Shown: piece after piece, positions 25,792-35,738 of the stretch
How the letters are laid out: the number at the start of each line of letters is the position of its first letter
How positions within the stretch are numbered: position 1 is the first letter of the stretch
Assembly (NCBI RefSeq): GCF_019679435.2
Contig: NZ_CP139781.1
Location: 4,956,001 to 5,020,000, forward strand
Reading direction: 5' to 3'
Source: Actomonas aquatica
GTDB taxonomy: Bacteria > Verrucomicrobiota > Verrucomicrobiia > Opitutales > Opitutaceae
DNA length: 64,000 bases
The notes under the pieces: model-generated
What the model saw: only the letters and a program-made list of their open reading frames with translations
What the model was told of the DNA's origin: nothing
Databases searched by the model: none
Program-made: the position numbers and the translations under genes

Positions 25792-26658
25792 GTGAATACC
25801 TCTTCTGCCTCAAAACCGTTTCAATGGCGGGCGCTCGTTACCGTGATCGTCTCGCTTTCCTTTGCCGTGATGCTGGCCAGCGGGCTGGTGCTTTTTCTCG
25901 CGCCTCCCGGCCGTGTCGCCAATTGGACCAATTGGACGATGGGCGGCCTGCTCAAATCCGAGTGGGCCAGCCTGCACATCAACTTTGCCGCGGTGTTTCT
26001 CGGCGCGGTGGCGTTTCACCTCTACTTCAATTGGCGGCCGATGATGAGCTACCTGAAGACCCGGGTGCGGCGGCGGATCGGCTTCCGGCCGGAATGGGTG
26101 GCAGCGGTGGTGGTGGTGGGATCGGTGGTCGGCGGAGCGCTGGCCAACGTCGCGCCGTTTTCGTCGCTGGTCGCCTTCAGCGAAACCTTGAAGGAGAGCT
26201 GGGAACAACCCGCGCAACGGGCCCCGATTCCCCACGCGGAACTCCTGAGCGTCGCCGAACTGGCTGAGCGGGCGGAGGTGCCGTTGGACGAGGCGTTGGC
26301 TCACCTGCGCAGCGCCGGCATCGAGGTGACCGATCCCTCCCTGCAGGTGGCTGATGTTGCGCGCGCGGCCGGGGTCTCGGCGCAGCAACTGTATGATCGG
26401 CTGATGCCGCCAAGGTCGGCGCGCGGCGGTGGTGGCGGCGGCGAAGGAGGACGCGTCGGCGGCGGCTACGGACGCATGACCTTGGCGGAGTTTTGCGCTC
26501 AGGAAGGCATCGCGTTGGAGCTGGCATTGAGCCGCCTGCGCGCGGCCGACCTGCAGGTGCAGGACGGCCTCACGCTGCGCGAGCTGGCGCAGCTTAATGG
26601 CCACGCGCGGCCGTCCCAGTTGTTGGAGGCCATCCGCGGCGAGTCGGGCCACGAGTAG
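25792..26658 (+). CDS. DUF4405-type membrane protein (cytochrome b-like) with C-terminal helical repeats
   Basis: 288 residues from a GTG at 25792. The N-terminal half has helices near residues 12-34, 50-75 and 100-120. The paired histidines in ASLHINFAAVFLGAVAFHLY could ligate heme. The C-terminal half is soluble, with repeated LSVAELAERAEVPLDEALAH-like units separated by a Gly-rich linker; two or three such units resemble small helix-hairpin domains. It probably passes electrons to or from the multiheme cytochrome encoded about 100 bp downstream. Confidence 0.75.
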   Translation: MNTSSASKPFQWRALVTVIVSLSFAVMLASGLVLFLAPPGRVANWTNWTMGGLLKSEWASLHINFAAVFLGAVAFHLYFNWRPMMSYLKTRVRRRIGFRPEWVAAVVVVGSVVGGALANVAPFSSLVAFSETLKESWEQPAQRAPIPHAELLSVAELAERAEVPLDEALAHLRSAGIEVTDPSLQVADVARAAGVSAQQLYDRLMPPRSARGGGGGGEGGRVGGGYGRMTLAEFCAQEGIALELALSRLRAADLQVQDGLTLRELAQLNGHARPSQLLEAIRGESGHE

Positions 26659-26757
26659 AGAAAACCTGAATACAGCCGCCCGTCACGGCATTTGGCGCGT
26701 GACGCTCGGGCCGGGGCGCGGTTGAAACAACGCACCCCCGGTTCCGGTGTCGCCGTC

Positions 26758-28632
26758 ATGAAACTCTCCCCCCGCCGCCTCCTGCTGATATGGATCGGGG
26801 GAGGGCTGTGGGTGCTGGGATTTGGGTTCTACGCCTTCTGGGCGGAGCAACGACCGCAGGCAGCGGCGGTGGTCGCGGCGGAGGCGACCGGGGCCGTGAG
26901 CCAATGTCGCAGTTGTCATCAGGTGATGACGGCCGAACACGACGTGCATGCGCCCTTCGATTGCACGGTTTGTCACCTCGGCAACGCGGCGGCCACGACC
27001 GCGGGTGGGGCGCACCACGGCATGGTCGCCATTCCGGGCAACCTGGCCGATGCCAGGCAGACCTGCGGCCTGTGTCATGCGCAGGAGGTCGACGACGTGC
27101 ATCACTCGCTCATGACCACCAACGCCGGCATCGTCGCGGTCAACCGCTGGGTGTTTGGCGAACAGGCGACCCCGGATGGCGACACGCCGATCACCGCCAT
27201 CGGCCACACCCCGGCCGACGACCATTTGCGCAACCTCTGCGCGAGCTGCCACCTCGGCAACGAACGCACGGACTTTGGGCCGATCGACGACGCCTCGCGC
27301 GGCGGCGGCTGCAACGCCTGCCACCTCAATTACGCACCGGGCGCAGTGACCGAACTGGCCGCGTTTTTGGCCGACTCCACCGTGTTGCCGCGTTCCCATC
27401 CCACGCTCGATCTTAACATCACCAACACCCACTGCACCGGCTGTCACAGCCGCTCCGGTCGCATCGCGATGAACTACGAAGGTTGGCACGAAACGCAGCT
27501 CGCGACCCTGCCATCCGACGGCACACATCGCCAGCTTTCCGACGGGCGCATTTTCCGGCCGATGGCCGCGGATGTGCATCACACCGCCGGGCTGAGTTGT
27601 GTGGATTGTCACACCTACGCCGAAGTCATGGGGGACGGGCAGACTTACGCGCATGAGGAGCAAGCGGTGAAGGTGGCCTGTGCCGATTGTCACGCGGCCG
27701 GGGAGCGCAGCGGCACGGCGGTGACGGAACTCGCGCCGCTGTATCAGCGGATCCACCGCCTGCGCGGTTTCACCCACGAACGCGTGCTGACGACCGCCGA
27801 GGAACGTATCCCCCTGGTGAATACCTATCTGCCGGGCGACGGGGCGGCTTTCCTGATTGGCAAAAACGATGGCGAACTCCGACCGCTGCGCGCACCCGCG
27901 ACGGTGTGCGCGGGTGGGGTCGGGCATCAGACGCTGGACTGCGCGTCGTGTCATTCGGCGTGGGCGCCGCAGTGCTTTTCCTGTCACACCGACTACGATG
28001 CGACCGCGCCGGCTTTTGATCTTTTGACCAACACGGATCGGGTGGGCGAGTGGCGCGAGCAGGCCGGAGACTTCCGCGCCGGTCCACCGACCCTCGGCGT
28101 GTATGAGCACGACGACGGCGCGCGGGTGCAGCCGGCGGTGCCCGGCATGATCATGACGCTCGATCGCTCCGGCTTTGCCGAGAGGGTGGCGGGTGTGCCG
28201 GTGCAGACCTTTCACCGCCTGTTTGCGCCGGCGTCGCCGCACACCACGTCCGCCGCGGGACGCGATTGCCGCTCCTGTCACAACGATCCGGTGGCGCTCG
28301 GTTATGGCGCGGGGGCGCTGGTTTACACCCCGGAGGCCCCGGCTGGGCAGCGCTGGCGTTTCACGCCGGACCATGCGGCCCGGCCCGAGGACGGTTTGCC
28401 GGCCGATGCCTGGATCGGCTTCCTGCAAGCGCCGCACGAACCGGCAGCGACGCGCGCCGCGTTTCGACCTTTCACGGTGCGCGAACAGCAGCGCCTGCTG
28501 ACCGTGGGGGCCTGTTTTGAGTGCCACGACCAAGCCAGCGAGCGCATGCAGGCGACCCTGCTGTCCGACTTTGCGAAGCAACTCGAGCGGCTGCCGGAGA
28601 CCTGTGTTTTGCCCGGGTTTTCGGCGCGCTAG
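26758..28632 (+). CDS. Membrane-anchored 12-heme cytochrome c
   Basis: 624 residues from the ATG at 26758. An N-terminal helix (LLLIWIGGGLWVLGFGFYAF) anchors the protein with its bulk in the periplasm. Twelve CxxCH heme-binding motifs can be counted: CRSCH, CTVCH, CGLCH, CASCH, CNACH, CTGCH, CVDCH, CADCH, CASCH, CFSCH, CRSCH and CFECH. Many additional histidines can supply distal ligands. Proteins of this kind carry electrons or reduce oxyanions or nitrogen and sulphur compounds. No catalytic CxxCK motif is present. The adjacent DUF4405 protein is a likely quinol-side partner. Confidence 0.9.
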   Translation: MKLSPRRLLLIWIGGGLWVLGFGFYAFWAEQRPQAAAVVAAEATGAVSQCRSCHQVMTAEHDVHAPFDCTVCHLGNAAATTAGGAHHGMVAIPGNLADARQTCGLCHAQEVDDVHHSLMTTNAGIVAVNRWVFGEQATPDGDTPITAIGHTPADDHLRNLCASCHLGNERTDFGPIDDASRGGGCNACHLNYAPGAVTELAAFLADSTVLPRSHPTLDLNITNTHCTGCHSRSGRIAMNYEGWHETQLATLPSDGTHRQLSDGRIFRPMAADVHHTAGLSCVDCHTYAEVMGDGQTYAHEEQAVKVACADCHAAGERSGTAVTELAPLYQRIHRLRGFTHERVLTTAEERIPLVNTYLPGDGAAFLIGKNDGELRPLRAPATVCAGGVGHQTLDCASCHSAWAPQCFSCHTDYDATAPAFDLLTNTDRVGEWREQAGDFRAGPPTLGVYEHDDGARVQPAVPGMIMTLDRSGFAERVAGVPVQTFHRLFAPASPHTTSAAGRDCRSCHNDPVALGYGAGALVYTPEAPAGQRWRFTPDHAARPEDGLPADAWIGFLQAPHEPAATRAAFRPFTVREQQRLLTVGACFECHDQASERMQATLLSDFAKQLERLPETCVLPGFSAR

Positions 28633-29055
28633 GAGTGGGTCGTGCCCCTCATTTGTAGACGGGCGATTTCCCTAAGTGGCGGGCAACAATGCGATTGCGC
28701 GAGGGTGGTCCGGAGGGCGAATTTTCAGTATTCGTGATCCTAATGGGGCCTAAAATGGGTGTAATTCGCGACGCAAGCGGCTGTGGGTTAATGGGAAATG
28801 AAATATCATTAGGTGCCCCAGCGGTGCATATATTGCCGAGGATAGGCCCGATTGGGAACATTAGGTAAAAGTTGGTTGAAGGCGGTTCGATATAAGGCGG
28901 CATAATCACCGACGGAGCCTTGCCGACCTCTTGATGCACTCGACTTTTCGTCTGCGGACGAAGCGCCAGGTGGGAGCGGCGCCGTGGGGCCTGGCCATAA
29001 ACAAGACACCTATCATCCACCACCCAACGACCGCGCCCCACGCGCATTGCATCCC
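28633..29055. other. Intergenic region without a convincing gene
   Basis: About 420 bp, visibly richer in A/T than its surroundings, between the cytochrome gene and the chemoreceptor gene. It contains AT-rich words (AAATATCATTAGG, GATATAAGG, GCATAATC) compatible with promoters of the downstream gene, but no pair of boxes with proper spacing that I would call. The open frames inside do not look coding. Confidence 0.5.
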
Positions 29056-30657
29056 ATGTCCTCCCGAGCTCCGTTTCTTTCCCGCCTGTCCCTGAAGGGG
29101 CGAATGGGCGCGATCTACCTCCTCGTCGCGATGTTATGTTTAGGCCTCATCGCGAGCTTCAATCTGACCCTGCAAAAGGTCTGCGACGTCACCAAAGACA
29201 TCATCGTGGTCGGTTCGCAACGAGCCCGCCTGCAATTGGCCTGTGACACCCTGGCCGAAACCCTCTCGGCCCAACTGGCCGGGTTGCCCGATGACGCCGC
29301 GCGCCGGGAGCACCTTCGCGCCGCCCTCGCGAACGTCCGCTACGAGGACGACCGCTCCGGCTACTTCTTCGCCTTCGAGGATACGGTGGCGGTGGCTTAC
29401 CCGATCGATCCGGCCAAGGTCGGCACCGATATGGGCGGGATGCAGGATCCGCGCGGCACGGCTGTCGTCGCCGAGTTGGCCCGGATCGGTGCCAATGGCG
29501 GTGGCTTCCTCGATTACGTTTGGGACAAACCCGGGCAGGGCGAGGTGCCGAAGATCAGTTACGCGCAAGGCATCGCCGGCACGCCGTTCATCATCGGCAC
29601 GGGCGTTTATGTCGACACCGTGGCGGCGCAGCAGTCGGCGATTGTGCAGGAAATGACGGCTTCGGTGAGCGAATACCGGATTTTCATCTGGGTGTTTGGT
29701 GCGATGTTGGCGGGGGCGACCATCCTCGTCGCCTGGTTGATCGGCCGCAGTGTGGTCGGCCCGATGGAGCGCCTCATGCGCGACCTGGGGGCTAGCGCCG
29801 ACGAGCTCGCCGCCGCGTCCAACAACATCTCCTCGGCCGGCGCGCACCTCGCCTCGGGCGCGACCCAGCAAGCGGCCGCCATCGAGACCACCAGTGGCTC
29901 CGTGGACGAGATCTCCACCATGATCACCCGCAACGCCGAGGACGCCGGCTCTGCCCACCGCTCCATGCAGGCGGCCAACGTTGTCATCGATCAGGCCAGC
30001 GCCGCTATCGGTGAGTTGAAGAACGCGATGCACTCGATCGAAGGCTCCAGTCAGGAGACGCAGAAGATCATCAAGACGATCGACGAAATCGCCTTCCAAA
30101 CCAATTTGCTGGCGCTCAATGCCGCCGTCGAAGCCGCCCGCGCGGGTGAAGCCGGGGCCGGTTTTGCGGTCGTGGCCGACGAAGTGCGCAGCCTCGCCTT
30201 CCGCGCCGCCGAAGCCGCGCGCAGCACCACCGAGTTGATCGAAGGCAGCGTGCATCAGATCGGGCAGGGCTCCGGTTCGCTCAACACCGCCAGCGCCGCC
30301 TTCGAAGGCGTGATGAAACACGCCAGCGAGATCGGCTCGCGCCTGGCCGGCATTGCCGAGGCCTCGCAGGAGCAGGCCAGCAGCATTCAGCGTATCCGTC
30401 ATTCCATGACGGAAATGGACGCGGTTACCAAGGAGTCCACCGCCGCCCTCGAAGAGACCGCTTCGGCGGCCGAGGAAGCCAGTGCCCAGGCGCAGGATCT
30501 GCGCAAGGTTGCCTGGCAAATCGATGCGGTGGTGCACGGCGTGCATCGCACTGCCGCCAATTCGTCGAAGCAGCAGGCTGCTCGACCCAAACCCGCGGCA
30601 CCGCGTTCCCGTTCCGGTCGGACGGTGCCGTCGCGAGACCTCGTGGGCGTCGGCTGA
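29056..30657 (+). CDS. Methyl-accepting chemotaxis protein with a single Cache domain
   Basis: 533 residues from the ATG at 29056 ([14 protein letters not shown]). The first helix spans about residues 18-36. The periplasmic sCache_2 domain runs to about residue 190, with [27 protein letters not shown] and [14 protein letters not shown]. Helix two lies at about 205-228. The signalling part includes the highly conserved [20 protein letters not shown] hairpin. HAMP is short or degenerate. There is no C-terminal CheR/CheB pentapeptide. The receptor presumably senses a small molecule such as a carboxylate. The gene stands alone from other che genes. Confidence 0.92.
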   Translation: MSSRAPFLSRLSLKGRMGAIYLLVAMLCLGLIASFNLTLQKVCDVTKDIIVVGSQRARLQLACDTLAETLSAQLAGLPDDAARREHLRAALANVRYEDDRSGYFFAFEDTVAVAYPIDPAKVGTDMGGMQDPRGTAVVAELARIGANGGGFLDYVWDKPGQGEVPKISYAQGIAGTPFIIGTGVYVDTVAAQQSAIVQEMTASVSEYRIFIWVFGAMLAGATILVAWLIGRSVVGPMERLMRDLGASADELAAASNNISSAGAHLASGATQQAAAIETTSGSVDEISTMITRNAEDAGSAHRSMQAANVVIDQASAAIGELKNAMHSIEGSSQETQKIIKTIDEIAFQTNLLALNAAVEAARAGEAGAGFAVVADEVRSLAFRAAEAARSTTELIEGSVHQIGQGSGSLNTASAAFEGVMKHASEIGSRLAGIAEASQEQASSIQRIRHSMTEMDAVTKESTAALEETASAAEEASAQAQDLRKVAWQIDAVVHGVHRTAANSSKQQAARPKPAAPRSRSGRTVPSRDLVGVG

Positions 30658-30687
30658 GGCCGGCCGCGAGTGACTCGTTACGAACTT

Positions 30688-32073
30688 ATGGTGAACTCGA
30701 TCCTCCACCACCTGTCCCGTTGTCTGCGAATCCTGGTGATGCTGCCCCTCGGCGTCGTCGGACTGCGCGCCGCTGAAGAGCCCAGCACGGCCGAAATCCT
30801 GCAGGAGATACGTGCCCTGCGGGCGCGACTCGGTGCCTTGGAGGCGCTGGTGGAACAGCGAGTCGCCGACGACGGCGCCGCGCCGGTCGCGAGCGACGTG
30901 CCGTCCCTGGCTCCGGTGGCGGCGACGCCGCGCCCGGTCGCGCCGGCTCAACCGGCCGCCGCGATGCCTGCGCCGATGGTGCGGGCGCCTGCCGCGCCGC
31001 GGGTGGCGTTGTATGGTTACGTGAAGGCCGATGCCTTTTACGAAACCCGCGACACCTACGTTGATGCCTTGCCCTTCTGGGCCTGCGCGGATGACGCCAC
31101 GCACAACAACGGCGACGGCGAGTTTGGGCTCACCGCCAAGGAGTCGCGCTTTGGCGCCAAGATCGACGGCGGCGACGTGCTCGGCGGACACCTGCGGGGT
31201 CAGTTTGAATTCGATTTCTACGGCGACCTCGGTCTCAGCGGTCATCACGCCTACACCCCGCGCACTCGCCACGCCCTGGTGGAATGGAAGGGCGGCGACT
31301 GGAGCGTGTTGGCGGGGCAGACCTGGGAAACTTACCTCGTGACCTTCCCGCAGACGGTGAACTTCACGGCCTACAACTTTCAGGGCCAACTCGGTCTGCG
31401 CCGCTCGCAGGTGCGGGTGACGCGCCGAATGGAGCTGGGCGACGAACGGCGGGTGACGGCCAAGTTTGCCTTGGCCGAGCCGCTCGGTGGCGTGCACGGC
31501 GCCGACCTCGACGGCGATCACCAGGACGATGCGGCCGACGCCGACATGCCGGTGCTCGAATACAACCTCGAATACCAGTCGCCGGCGCTGCGCGCCGCGG
31601 TCGCTGGTTTCTACGGCCGTGAGCATCTCGGGCCGATCGGCGGTTTCGGCGCACGGGACTTTGATGCCTGGGCGGTGATTGCCGGCGGCGAGATTCCGCT
31701 GGGGGCGAGCTTCACCCTGCGCGGCTCGGTCTGGACCGGCACCAACCTCGACAGCGCCTGGGGCGGCATCGGCCAGGGTATCAACCTCGGCCGCAGCGAA
31801 ACCATCGATGCGACGGGTGGCTGGGCGCAGCTCGGCTGGGCGGTGGCGCCGGACGTGTCATTGAACTTTGGATACAGCTGGGACAATCCCGACGACAACG
31901 CCCTCAACGCCGGGCAGCGCACGCTGAACGAATCGCTGCTGGTGAACGGTTTCTGGAACGTGGGATCGAACCTCACCCTGGGCCTGGAGTTGATGCAGCT
32001 GCGCACCGGCTACAAAGGCGCCGCCACGGCCACCGCCGAGCGCGTGCAAAGCATGGTCAAGTTCGGCTTCTGA
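30688..32073 (+). CDS. DcaP-like outer-membrane porin
   Basis: About 461 residues. The ATG at 30688 (MVNSILHHLSR) is preferred over the GTG at 30670. The signal peptide ends at LRAAEE. It is followed by a short coiled coil (ILQEIRALRARLGALEALVE), a Pro/Ala linker, and then a beta-barrel opening with VALYGYVKADAFYETRDT and ending MVKFGF. The architecture of N-terminal coiled coil plus barrel matches DcaP-type trimeric porins that take up dicarboxylates. Bases 32074-32280 after it are AT-rich and carry no gene. Confidence 0.85.
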   Translation: MVNSILHHLSRCLRILVMLPLGVVGLRAAEEPSTAEILQEIRALRARLGALEALVEQRVADDGAAPVASDVPSLAPVAATPRPVAPAQPAAAMPAPMVRAPAAPRVALYGYVKADAFYETRDTYVDALPFWACADDATHNNGDGEFGLTAKESRFGAKIDGGDVLGGHLRGQFEFDFYGDLGLSGHHAYTPRTRHALVEWKGGDWSVLAGQTWETYLVTFPQTVNFTAYNFQGQLGLRRSQVRVTRRMELGDERRVTAKFALAEPLGGVHGADLDGDHQDDAADADMPVLEYNLEYQSPALRAAVAGFYGREHLGPIGGFGARDFDAWAVIAGGEIPLGASFTLRGSVWTGTNLDSAWGGIGQGINLGRSETIDATGGWAQLGWAVAPDVSLNFGYSWDNPDDNALNAGQRTLNESLLVNGFWNVGSNLTLGLELMQLRTGYKGAATATAERVQSMVKFGF

Positions 32074-32280
32074 GCGGAGAGGGGGAGGCCGGTTCGGTTG
32101 CATCGCTAAAGCCTGAGACCGACCCTTCCCTTCCGATTGGCTGGCCTAAATCTAGATTGCGGTCTCAAGCATTGGGTGAAAGTATCTGTTCAAGATAGGG
32201 CGAAGTGATTTCCTAAAGTGCTAACAATAAGCATTAAGGGGGATTCGAAATGGTTATTGGATTTGCTCAAATAAAGTAAG

Positions 32281-32601
32281 ATGCCCGGTCCGACCGCTCT
32301 CGACCCCAAGCTCATCAGCCTCCACTTGCAGGCGGCGGGCCCGTTGGCGGCGAATGACTTGGCCACTCGCCTGAAGGTGAGTCGACCAACGATCCATCGG
32401 GCCGTTCAAGGCCTGGGTGATGCCGTTCTGAAACTTGGAATCACCCGGCACACGCGGTATGCGCTGAAACGTTCGTTGGCTGGCAGAACACGCCCGTTTT
32501 CCATCTACCGTCTAAATCTACAGGGCCGCCGAGCGATCGAGTGGGCGAACCTGACGGCGTTGCATGGTGGTTGGCACTTGGACTGGCCTCGACCGGGCTG
32601 A
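32281..32601 (+). CDS. N-terminal DNA-binding part of a YjjJ/HipH-type protein, separated by a frame break
   Basis: 106 residues: a winged-helix segment (LAANDLATRLKVSRPTIHRA) and a small wing (LGITRHTRYALKR), then the linker FSIYRLNLQGRR and LTALHGGWHLDW. This is the N-terminal layout of HipA-family YjjJ proteins, which normally continue into the kinase. Here the frame stops 40-50 bp after the next frame has opened. It may be the front half of a frameshifted gene or a genuinely separate regulator. G+C content here is visibly lower than in the flanking genes. Confidence 0.7.
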   Translation: MPGPTALDPKLISLHLQAAGPLAANDLATRLKVSRPTIHRAVQGLGDAVLKLGITRHTRYALKRSLAGRTRPFSIYRLNLQGRRAIEWANLTALHGGWHLDWPRPG

Positions 32602-33707
32602 AGCCGGAATGGGCGGATGCGGTGCACGATCGCTACGGTTATTGCGAAGGTTTGCCCTTCTTCCTCACAGATCTTCGCCCTCAGGGCTATCTGGGCCGGG
32701 CGGCCATCCACCAGTTGCCGGAGGGCACGAGTTTTCCCTCTGATATCCGACTTTGGAGTGATGATCATGTCATCAGCTACCTCGTTCGATTTGGGGAAGA
32801 TTTACCGGGTAACTTGGTTTTGGGAGACGAGACCTCCTCGATGGCAATGTTCGGCGCGAGTGGTCTTGGCATCCGTTACAGCGAACGCGAAACAGCCTAT
32901 CCTCGAATGGCGGACGCGGCGGTAGCGGGGAATTTTTTCGGCTCCTCCGTGGAGGGGGAACAGCCCAAGTTCACGACGTGGCTACGTGATGACGCCGACC
33001 GTGAAGCGGAGGCCGTTATCGTGAAATTTACGGACCGGCTATCGACCCCGACTGGTCGCCGCTGGGCGGACCTGCTCGCGGCGGAGCAGGCAGCGCGTTT
33101 GGTGGTCAGTGAAACTGCACTCGCGGATGCGGAGTTTCCGTATTCGGAGCTCTTTGATTTTGGAGATCGTCGTTTTTACCAGATCGCACGTTTTGATCGT
33201 ATCGGCCGAAGTGGCCGGCGGGGTCTTGTATCCTTACGCGCACTACATGACGCCGGTTTGACGGGAGGAGAAACCAATGACTGGGTGGAGGCCGTTGAGG
33301 GATTGGCGCGGCGGGGGTGGGTGTCTCCGGCTGATTTGCGCGTGGTGCGCTTGCGTGCCGCGTTTGGTAATCTGATCGGCAATACCGATATGCACTTCGG
33401 GAATTTGGCGTTCTATTTGGAAGATCGATTGCCCCTGAGGTTGGCGCCGTTGTTCGACATGGTGCCGATGTTGTGGGCGCCTCGCCCGGGTGAGAGTGAA
33501 CCTTTGCCAGAGTTTCGGCCCAAGCTGCCGACGCCGCGTCATCTCGATGTTTGGAGTGAGGCTGCCGAGCTGGCGGAACGTTTTTGGGAGCGGATCACCC
33601 GGGAGGCATTTGTCTCAGTCCGTCGGCTTTCCGTAACTCCGGCTTTTCGAGCGGTGGCCGCGAACGCGCTCAGAACGATCCGCGATATGAAGCGTAGGCT
33701 TACCTAG
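32541..33707 (+). CDS. HipA-family Ser/Thr kinase, C-terminal part of a YjjJ-type gene
   Basis: Up to 388 residues from a GTG at 32541. The first 20 codons overlap the upstream frame and are probably not native. Family similarity begins near GLPFFLTDLRPQGYLGR. Kinase elements are intact: EAVIVKFTDR (ATP-binding Lys), FYQIARFDRIG, NLIGNTDMHFGNLAF (catalytic N-x-D-x-H-x-x-N) and LAPLFDMVPMLW (metal-binding Asp). HipA kinases phosphorylate tRNA synthetases or similar targets and cause growth arrest. Together with 32281-32601 it looks like one gene broken by a one-base indel near 32600. No HipB-type gene is adjacent. Confidence 0.8.
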   Translation: MGEPDGVAWWLALGLASTGLKPEWADAVHDRYGYCEGLPFFLTDLRPQGYLGRAAIHQLPEGTSFPSDIRLWSDDHVISYLVRFGEDLPGNLVLGDETSSMAMFGASGLGIRYSERETAYPRMADAAVAGNFFGSSVEGEQPKFTTWLRDDADREAEAVIVKFTDRLSTPTGRRWADLLAAEQAARLVVSETALADAEFPYSELFDFGDRRFYQIARFDRIGRSGRRGLVSLRALHDAGLTGGETNDWVEAVEGLARRGWVSPADLRVVRLRAAFGNLIGNTDMHFGNLAFYLEDRLPLRLAPLFDMVPMLWAPRPGESEPLPEFRPKLPTPRHLDVWSEAAELAERFWERITREAFVSVRRLSVTPAFRAVAANALRTIRDMKRRLT

Positions 33708-34107
33708 CCGTCGCCCGTTGCTATCTGCGGATTTATCGGGTCGGTTCCGTCCAGCGGTCGGTCCGGCGCTGGCCCGCCTCGGGCGGTGCCTCTCGGCTTC
33801 GCGAACCTTCGCCGTTCTTCGCGGTTTAAAATCCCTTCCAACGTAGCGCGAGCGAGCTCGCAGCCTACACTGAGGGGCAGGTGGATCGACGCGGCCCGGA
33901 GGTCCGCGTCCACCTTCTTTGTCAGCTTTGCAGTCTTCACGGTCCGCCACAGCTCGTAGAGCGACGGTGGATGCGTCAAAACGCGGTGCCGCTCGGCTAA
34001 TCTCGATATTCGACTATCGCGAAGTCGGGCGTAAAGCCCTACCAAAAAACAAGTTAGTCTGCACGGTTTGCGGCAGGCGTCACGCTCGGCCGATAGCGCA
34101 GAGAGGC
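33708..34107. repeat. Gene-free region with interspersed repeats
   Basis: About 400 bp. It contains a hairpin of the variable-stem family at 33843-33868 (TAGCGCGAGCGAGCTCGCAG followed by CCTAC), an imperfect TCGGGCGTAAAGCCC palindrome near 34025, and a TTCGCGAACCTTCGCCGTTC-type repeat around 33798-33830 resembling widespread AACCGCGAAGAAC repeats. Frames inside read as repeat translations, not as proteins. Confidence 0.65.
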
Positions 34108-35571
34108 TCAGTCGAGGCAGGCTTTGAAGCCTTCGGTGAGTTGCTGGCGGTCGAGGTCCTTGCCGATGAAGACGAGGGTGTTGGAGCGCGGGGTGTTGCC
34201 CCATTCGCCTTCAAACTTCGCGTCGAAGAGCATGTGCACGCCTTGGAAGACGAGGCGCTTGGGGGTGCCTTTGACGGCGAGCACACCTTTGGCGCGGTAG
34301 ATGTCGTTGCCTTTGGTCTGCAGCAGCTTGCCGATCCAGTCGTTGAGGCGCTGCGGGTCGCAGTCGCCTTCGAGGACGATGCCCACCGAGGACACTTCTT
34401 CGTCGTGGCTGTGGTTGTGCTCGAAGTCCTGCTGCCAGGTGGGACGCACGTTGTCGGCGGCGCCGCTGGGATAGATGTGCAGGGGATGGGCGCCGCAGCC
34501 TTCAAAGACGAGGTAGGTGCCGGGGGCGGCGACATCGAGGGTGTAGCGGCCATTGCCTTCGTTGAGCAGGAGGCGTTGGAGGGTGGTGCCGGGCGTGAAG
34601 GTGTCGCCGTCGGCCACGCGGTTTTCCCAATCGGAGAAGCCGACTACGGCGGCGTCGCGGGCGGCGGCAAGCACCTGGTCGTCGGTCGAGGCGACGGGCA
34701 CCACCATAATGTCGAGTTCGTTCTCGGCGTGGTGGTGATGGTGGTGGTCGTGGTCGCAACCTTCGCCGTGCTCGTGGTCGTGGCCGTGGTCATGATCATG
34801 GCCACAACCGCAACCTTCGTGGTCATGGTCGTGATCGTGTTCGTCGTCGCCGTGGCCGATGACGAGGGTGTGGCGGCCGGCGGGCAGCGGGTAGGCGCCG
34901 GCCCACTCGAAGGGGTAGGAAGGCTCGAGGAACTTCGGGTCGAGGGCCTCGGCGCGGGAGAGGTTGAAGGCCTGCAGATCGAGCACCTTGTCGAGCGGGA
35001 GGTCGCAGTTGGTAGTGCGTTCGATGCGGGCGGCGGCGTTCATGCCGCGGATGCGCGATTCAAGGGCGGCGAGATCGGCGGGGGAGACGAGGTCGGCTTT
35101 GTTGAGCAGGAGCACGTCGGCGAAGGCGATTTGCTTTTTCACCTCGGGGGCGTCGTCGAAGTGCTGCACGACGTGTTTGGCGTCGACGACGGTGACGATG
35201 CCGTCGATGCGGAAGTTGGCGCGCATCTCGTCGTCGGTGAAGAAGGTCTGGGCAACGGGGCCCGGGTCGGCGAGGCCGGTGGTCTCGATGAGGATGCCGT
35301 CGAGTTTGTTTTTGCGCTTCATCAGGCGACCGAGAACGCGGATGAGGTCGCCGCGCACGCTGCAGCAGATGCAGCCGTTGTTCATCTCGAAGAGCTCTTC
35401 GTCGCTTTGGATGACGAGTTGGTTGTCCACGGAGACTTCGCCGAATTCGTTTTCGATGACGGCGAGTTTTTTGCCGTGCTGCTCGGTGAGGATGCGGTTG
35501 AGCAAGGTGGTTTTACCGGCGCCGAGGAAGCCGGTGAGGACAGTGACGGGGATGGGAGCGTCTGCGGACAT
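34108..35571 (-). CDS. COG0523 GTPase with a large His-rich insertion
   Basis: 487 residues from the ATG at 35571 ([11 protein letters not shown]). Walker A is GFLGAGKTT (residues 14-22), the CxCC motif is C67-I-C69-C70, ETTGLADP is at about 96-103, and NKAD is at 157-160. From about 217 to 390 there is an insertion: a run of roughly 40 residues rich in His, Asp and Glu (about 240-281) and then an unrecognised domain containing [18 protein letters not shown] and [10 protein letters not shown]. The CobW C-terminal domain occupies about 394-485. The usual family length is 320-400. The His tail fits storage or delivery of zinc, nickel or cobalt. The flanking genes are not obviously linked. Confidence 0.9.
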   Translation of the reverse strand: MSADAPIPVTVLTGFLGAGKTTLLNRILTEQHGKKLAVIENEFGEVSVDNQLVIQSDEELFEMNNGCICCSVRGDLIRVLGRLMKRKNKLDGILIETTGLADPGPVAQTFFTDDEMRANFRIDGIVTVVDAKHVVQHFDDAPEVKKQIAFADVLLLNKADLVSPADLAALESRIRGMNAAARIERTTNCDLPLDKVLDLQAFNLSRAEALDPKFLEPSYPFEWAGAYPLPAGRHTLVIGHGDDEHDHDHDHEGCGCGHDHDHGHDHEHGEGCDHDHHHHHHAENELDIMVVPVASTDDQVLAAARDAAVVGFSDWENRVADGDTFTPGTTLQRLLLNEGNGRYTLDVAAPGTYLVFEGCGAHPLHIYPSGAADNVRPTWQQDFEHNHSHDEEVSSVGIVLEGDCDPQRLNDWIGKLLQTKGNDIYRAKGVLAVKGTPKRLVFQGVHMLFDAKFEGEWGNTPRSNTLVFIGKDLDRQQLTEGFKACLD

Positions 35572-35738
35572 GGCGGGAGAAAATGGGTTGAGCCGACAAC
35601 AAGGCAGCAGGATGCGGTCGAGTGCAAGGGGGTGTTGGTAAACGCCGGGGGTGAAATCGGGCAATCTGCAGGCTTGTTGTCAGCAGGTGTCATTACTAGG
35701 CCTGTTTAGCCTTAAATGATCCCCCCGTAGTCTGGCCG

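Noticed and set aside
28649..29047. Minus-strand open frame of 132 codons upstream of the Cache chemoreceptor gene
   Set aside because: Codon use and composition do not match coding neighbours, there is no ribosome-binding site, and the region is AT-richer intergenic DNA.
32281..33707. A classical HipBA toxin-antitoxin pair
   Set aside because: The small upstream frame is a winged-helix and linker typical of the YjjJ N-terminus, not a HipB-like Xre repressor, and similarity continues across the frame change.
33704..34204. Minus-strand frame of 166 codons across the repeat region
   Set aside because: It is a translation through repeat sequences and the tail of the COG0523 gene in another frame; no family resemblance.
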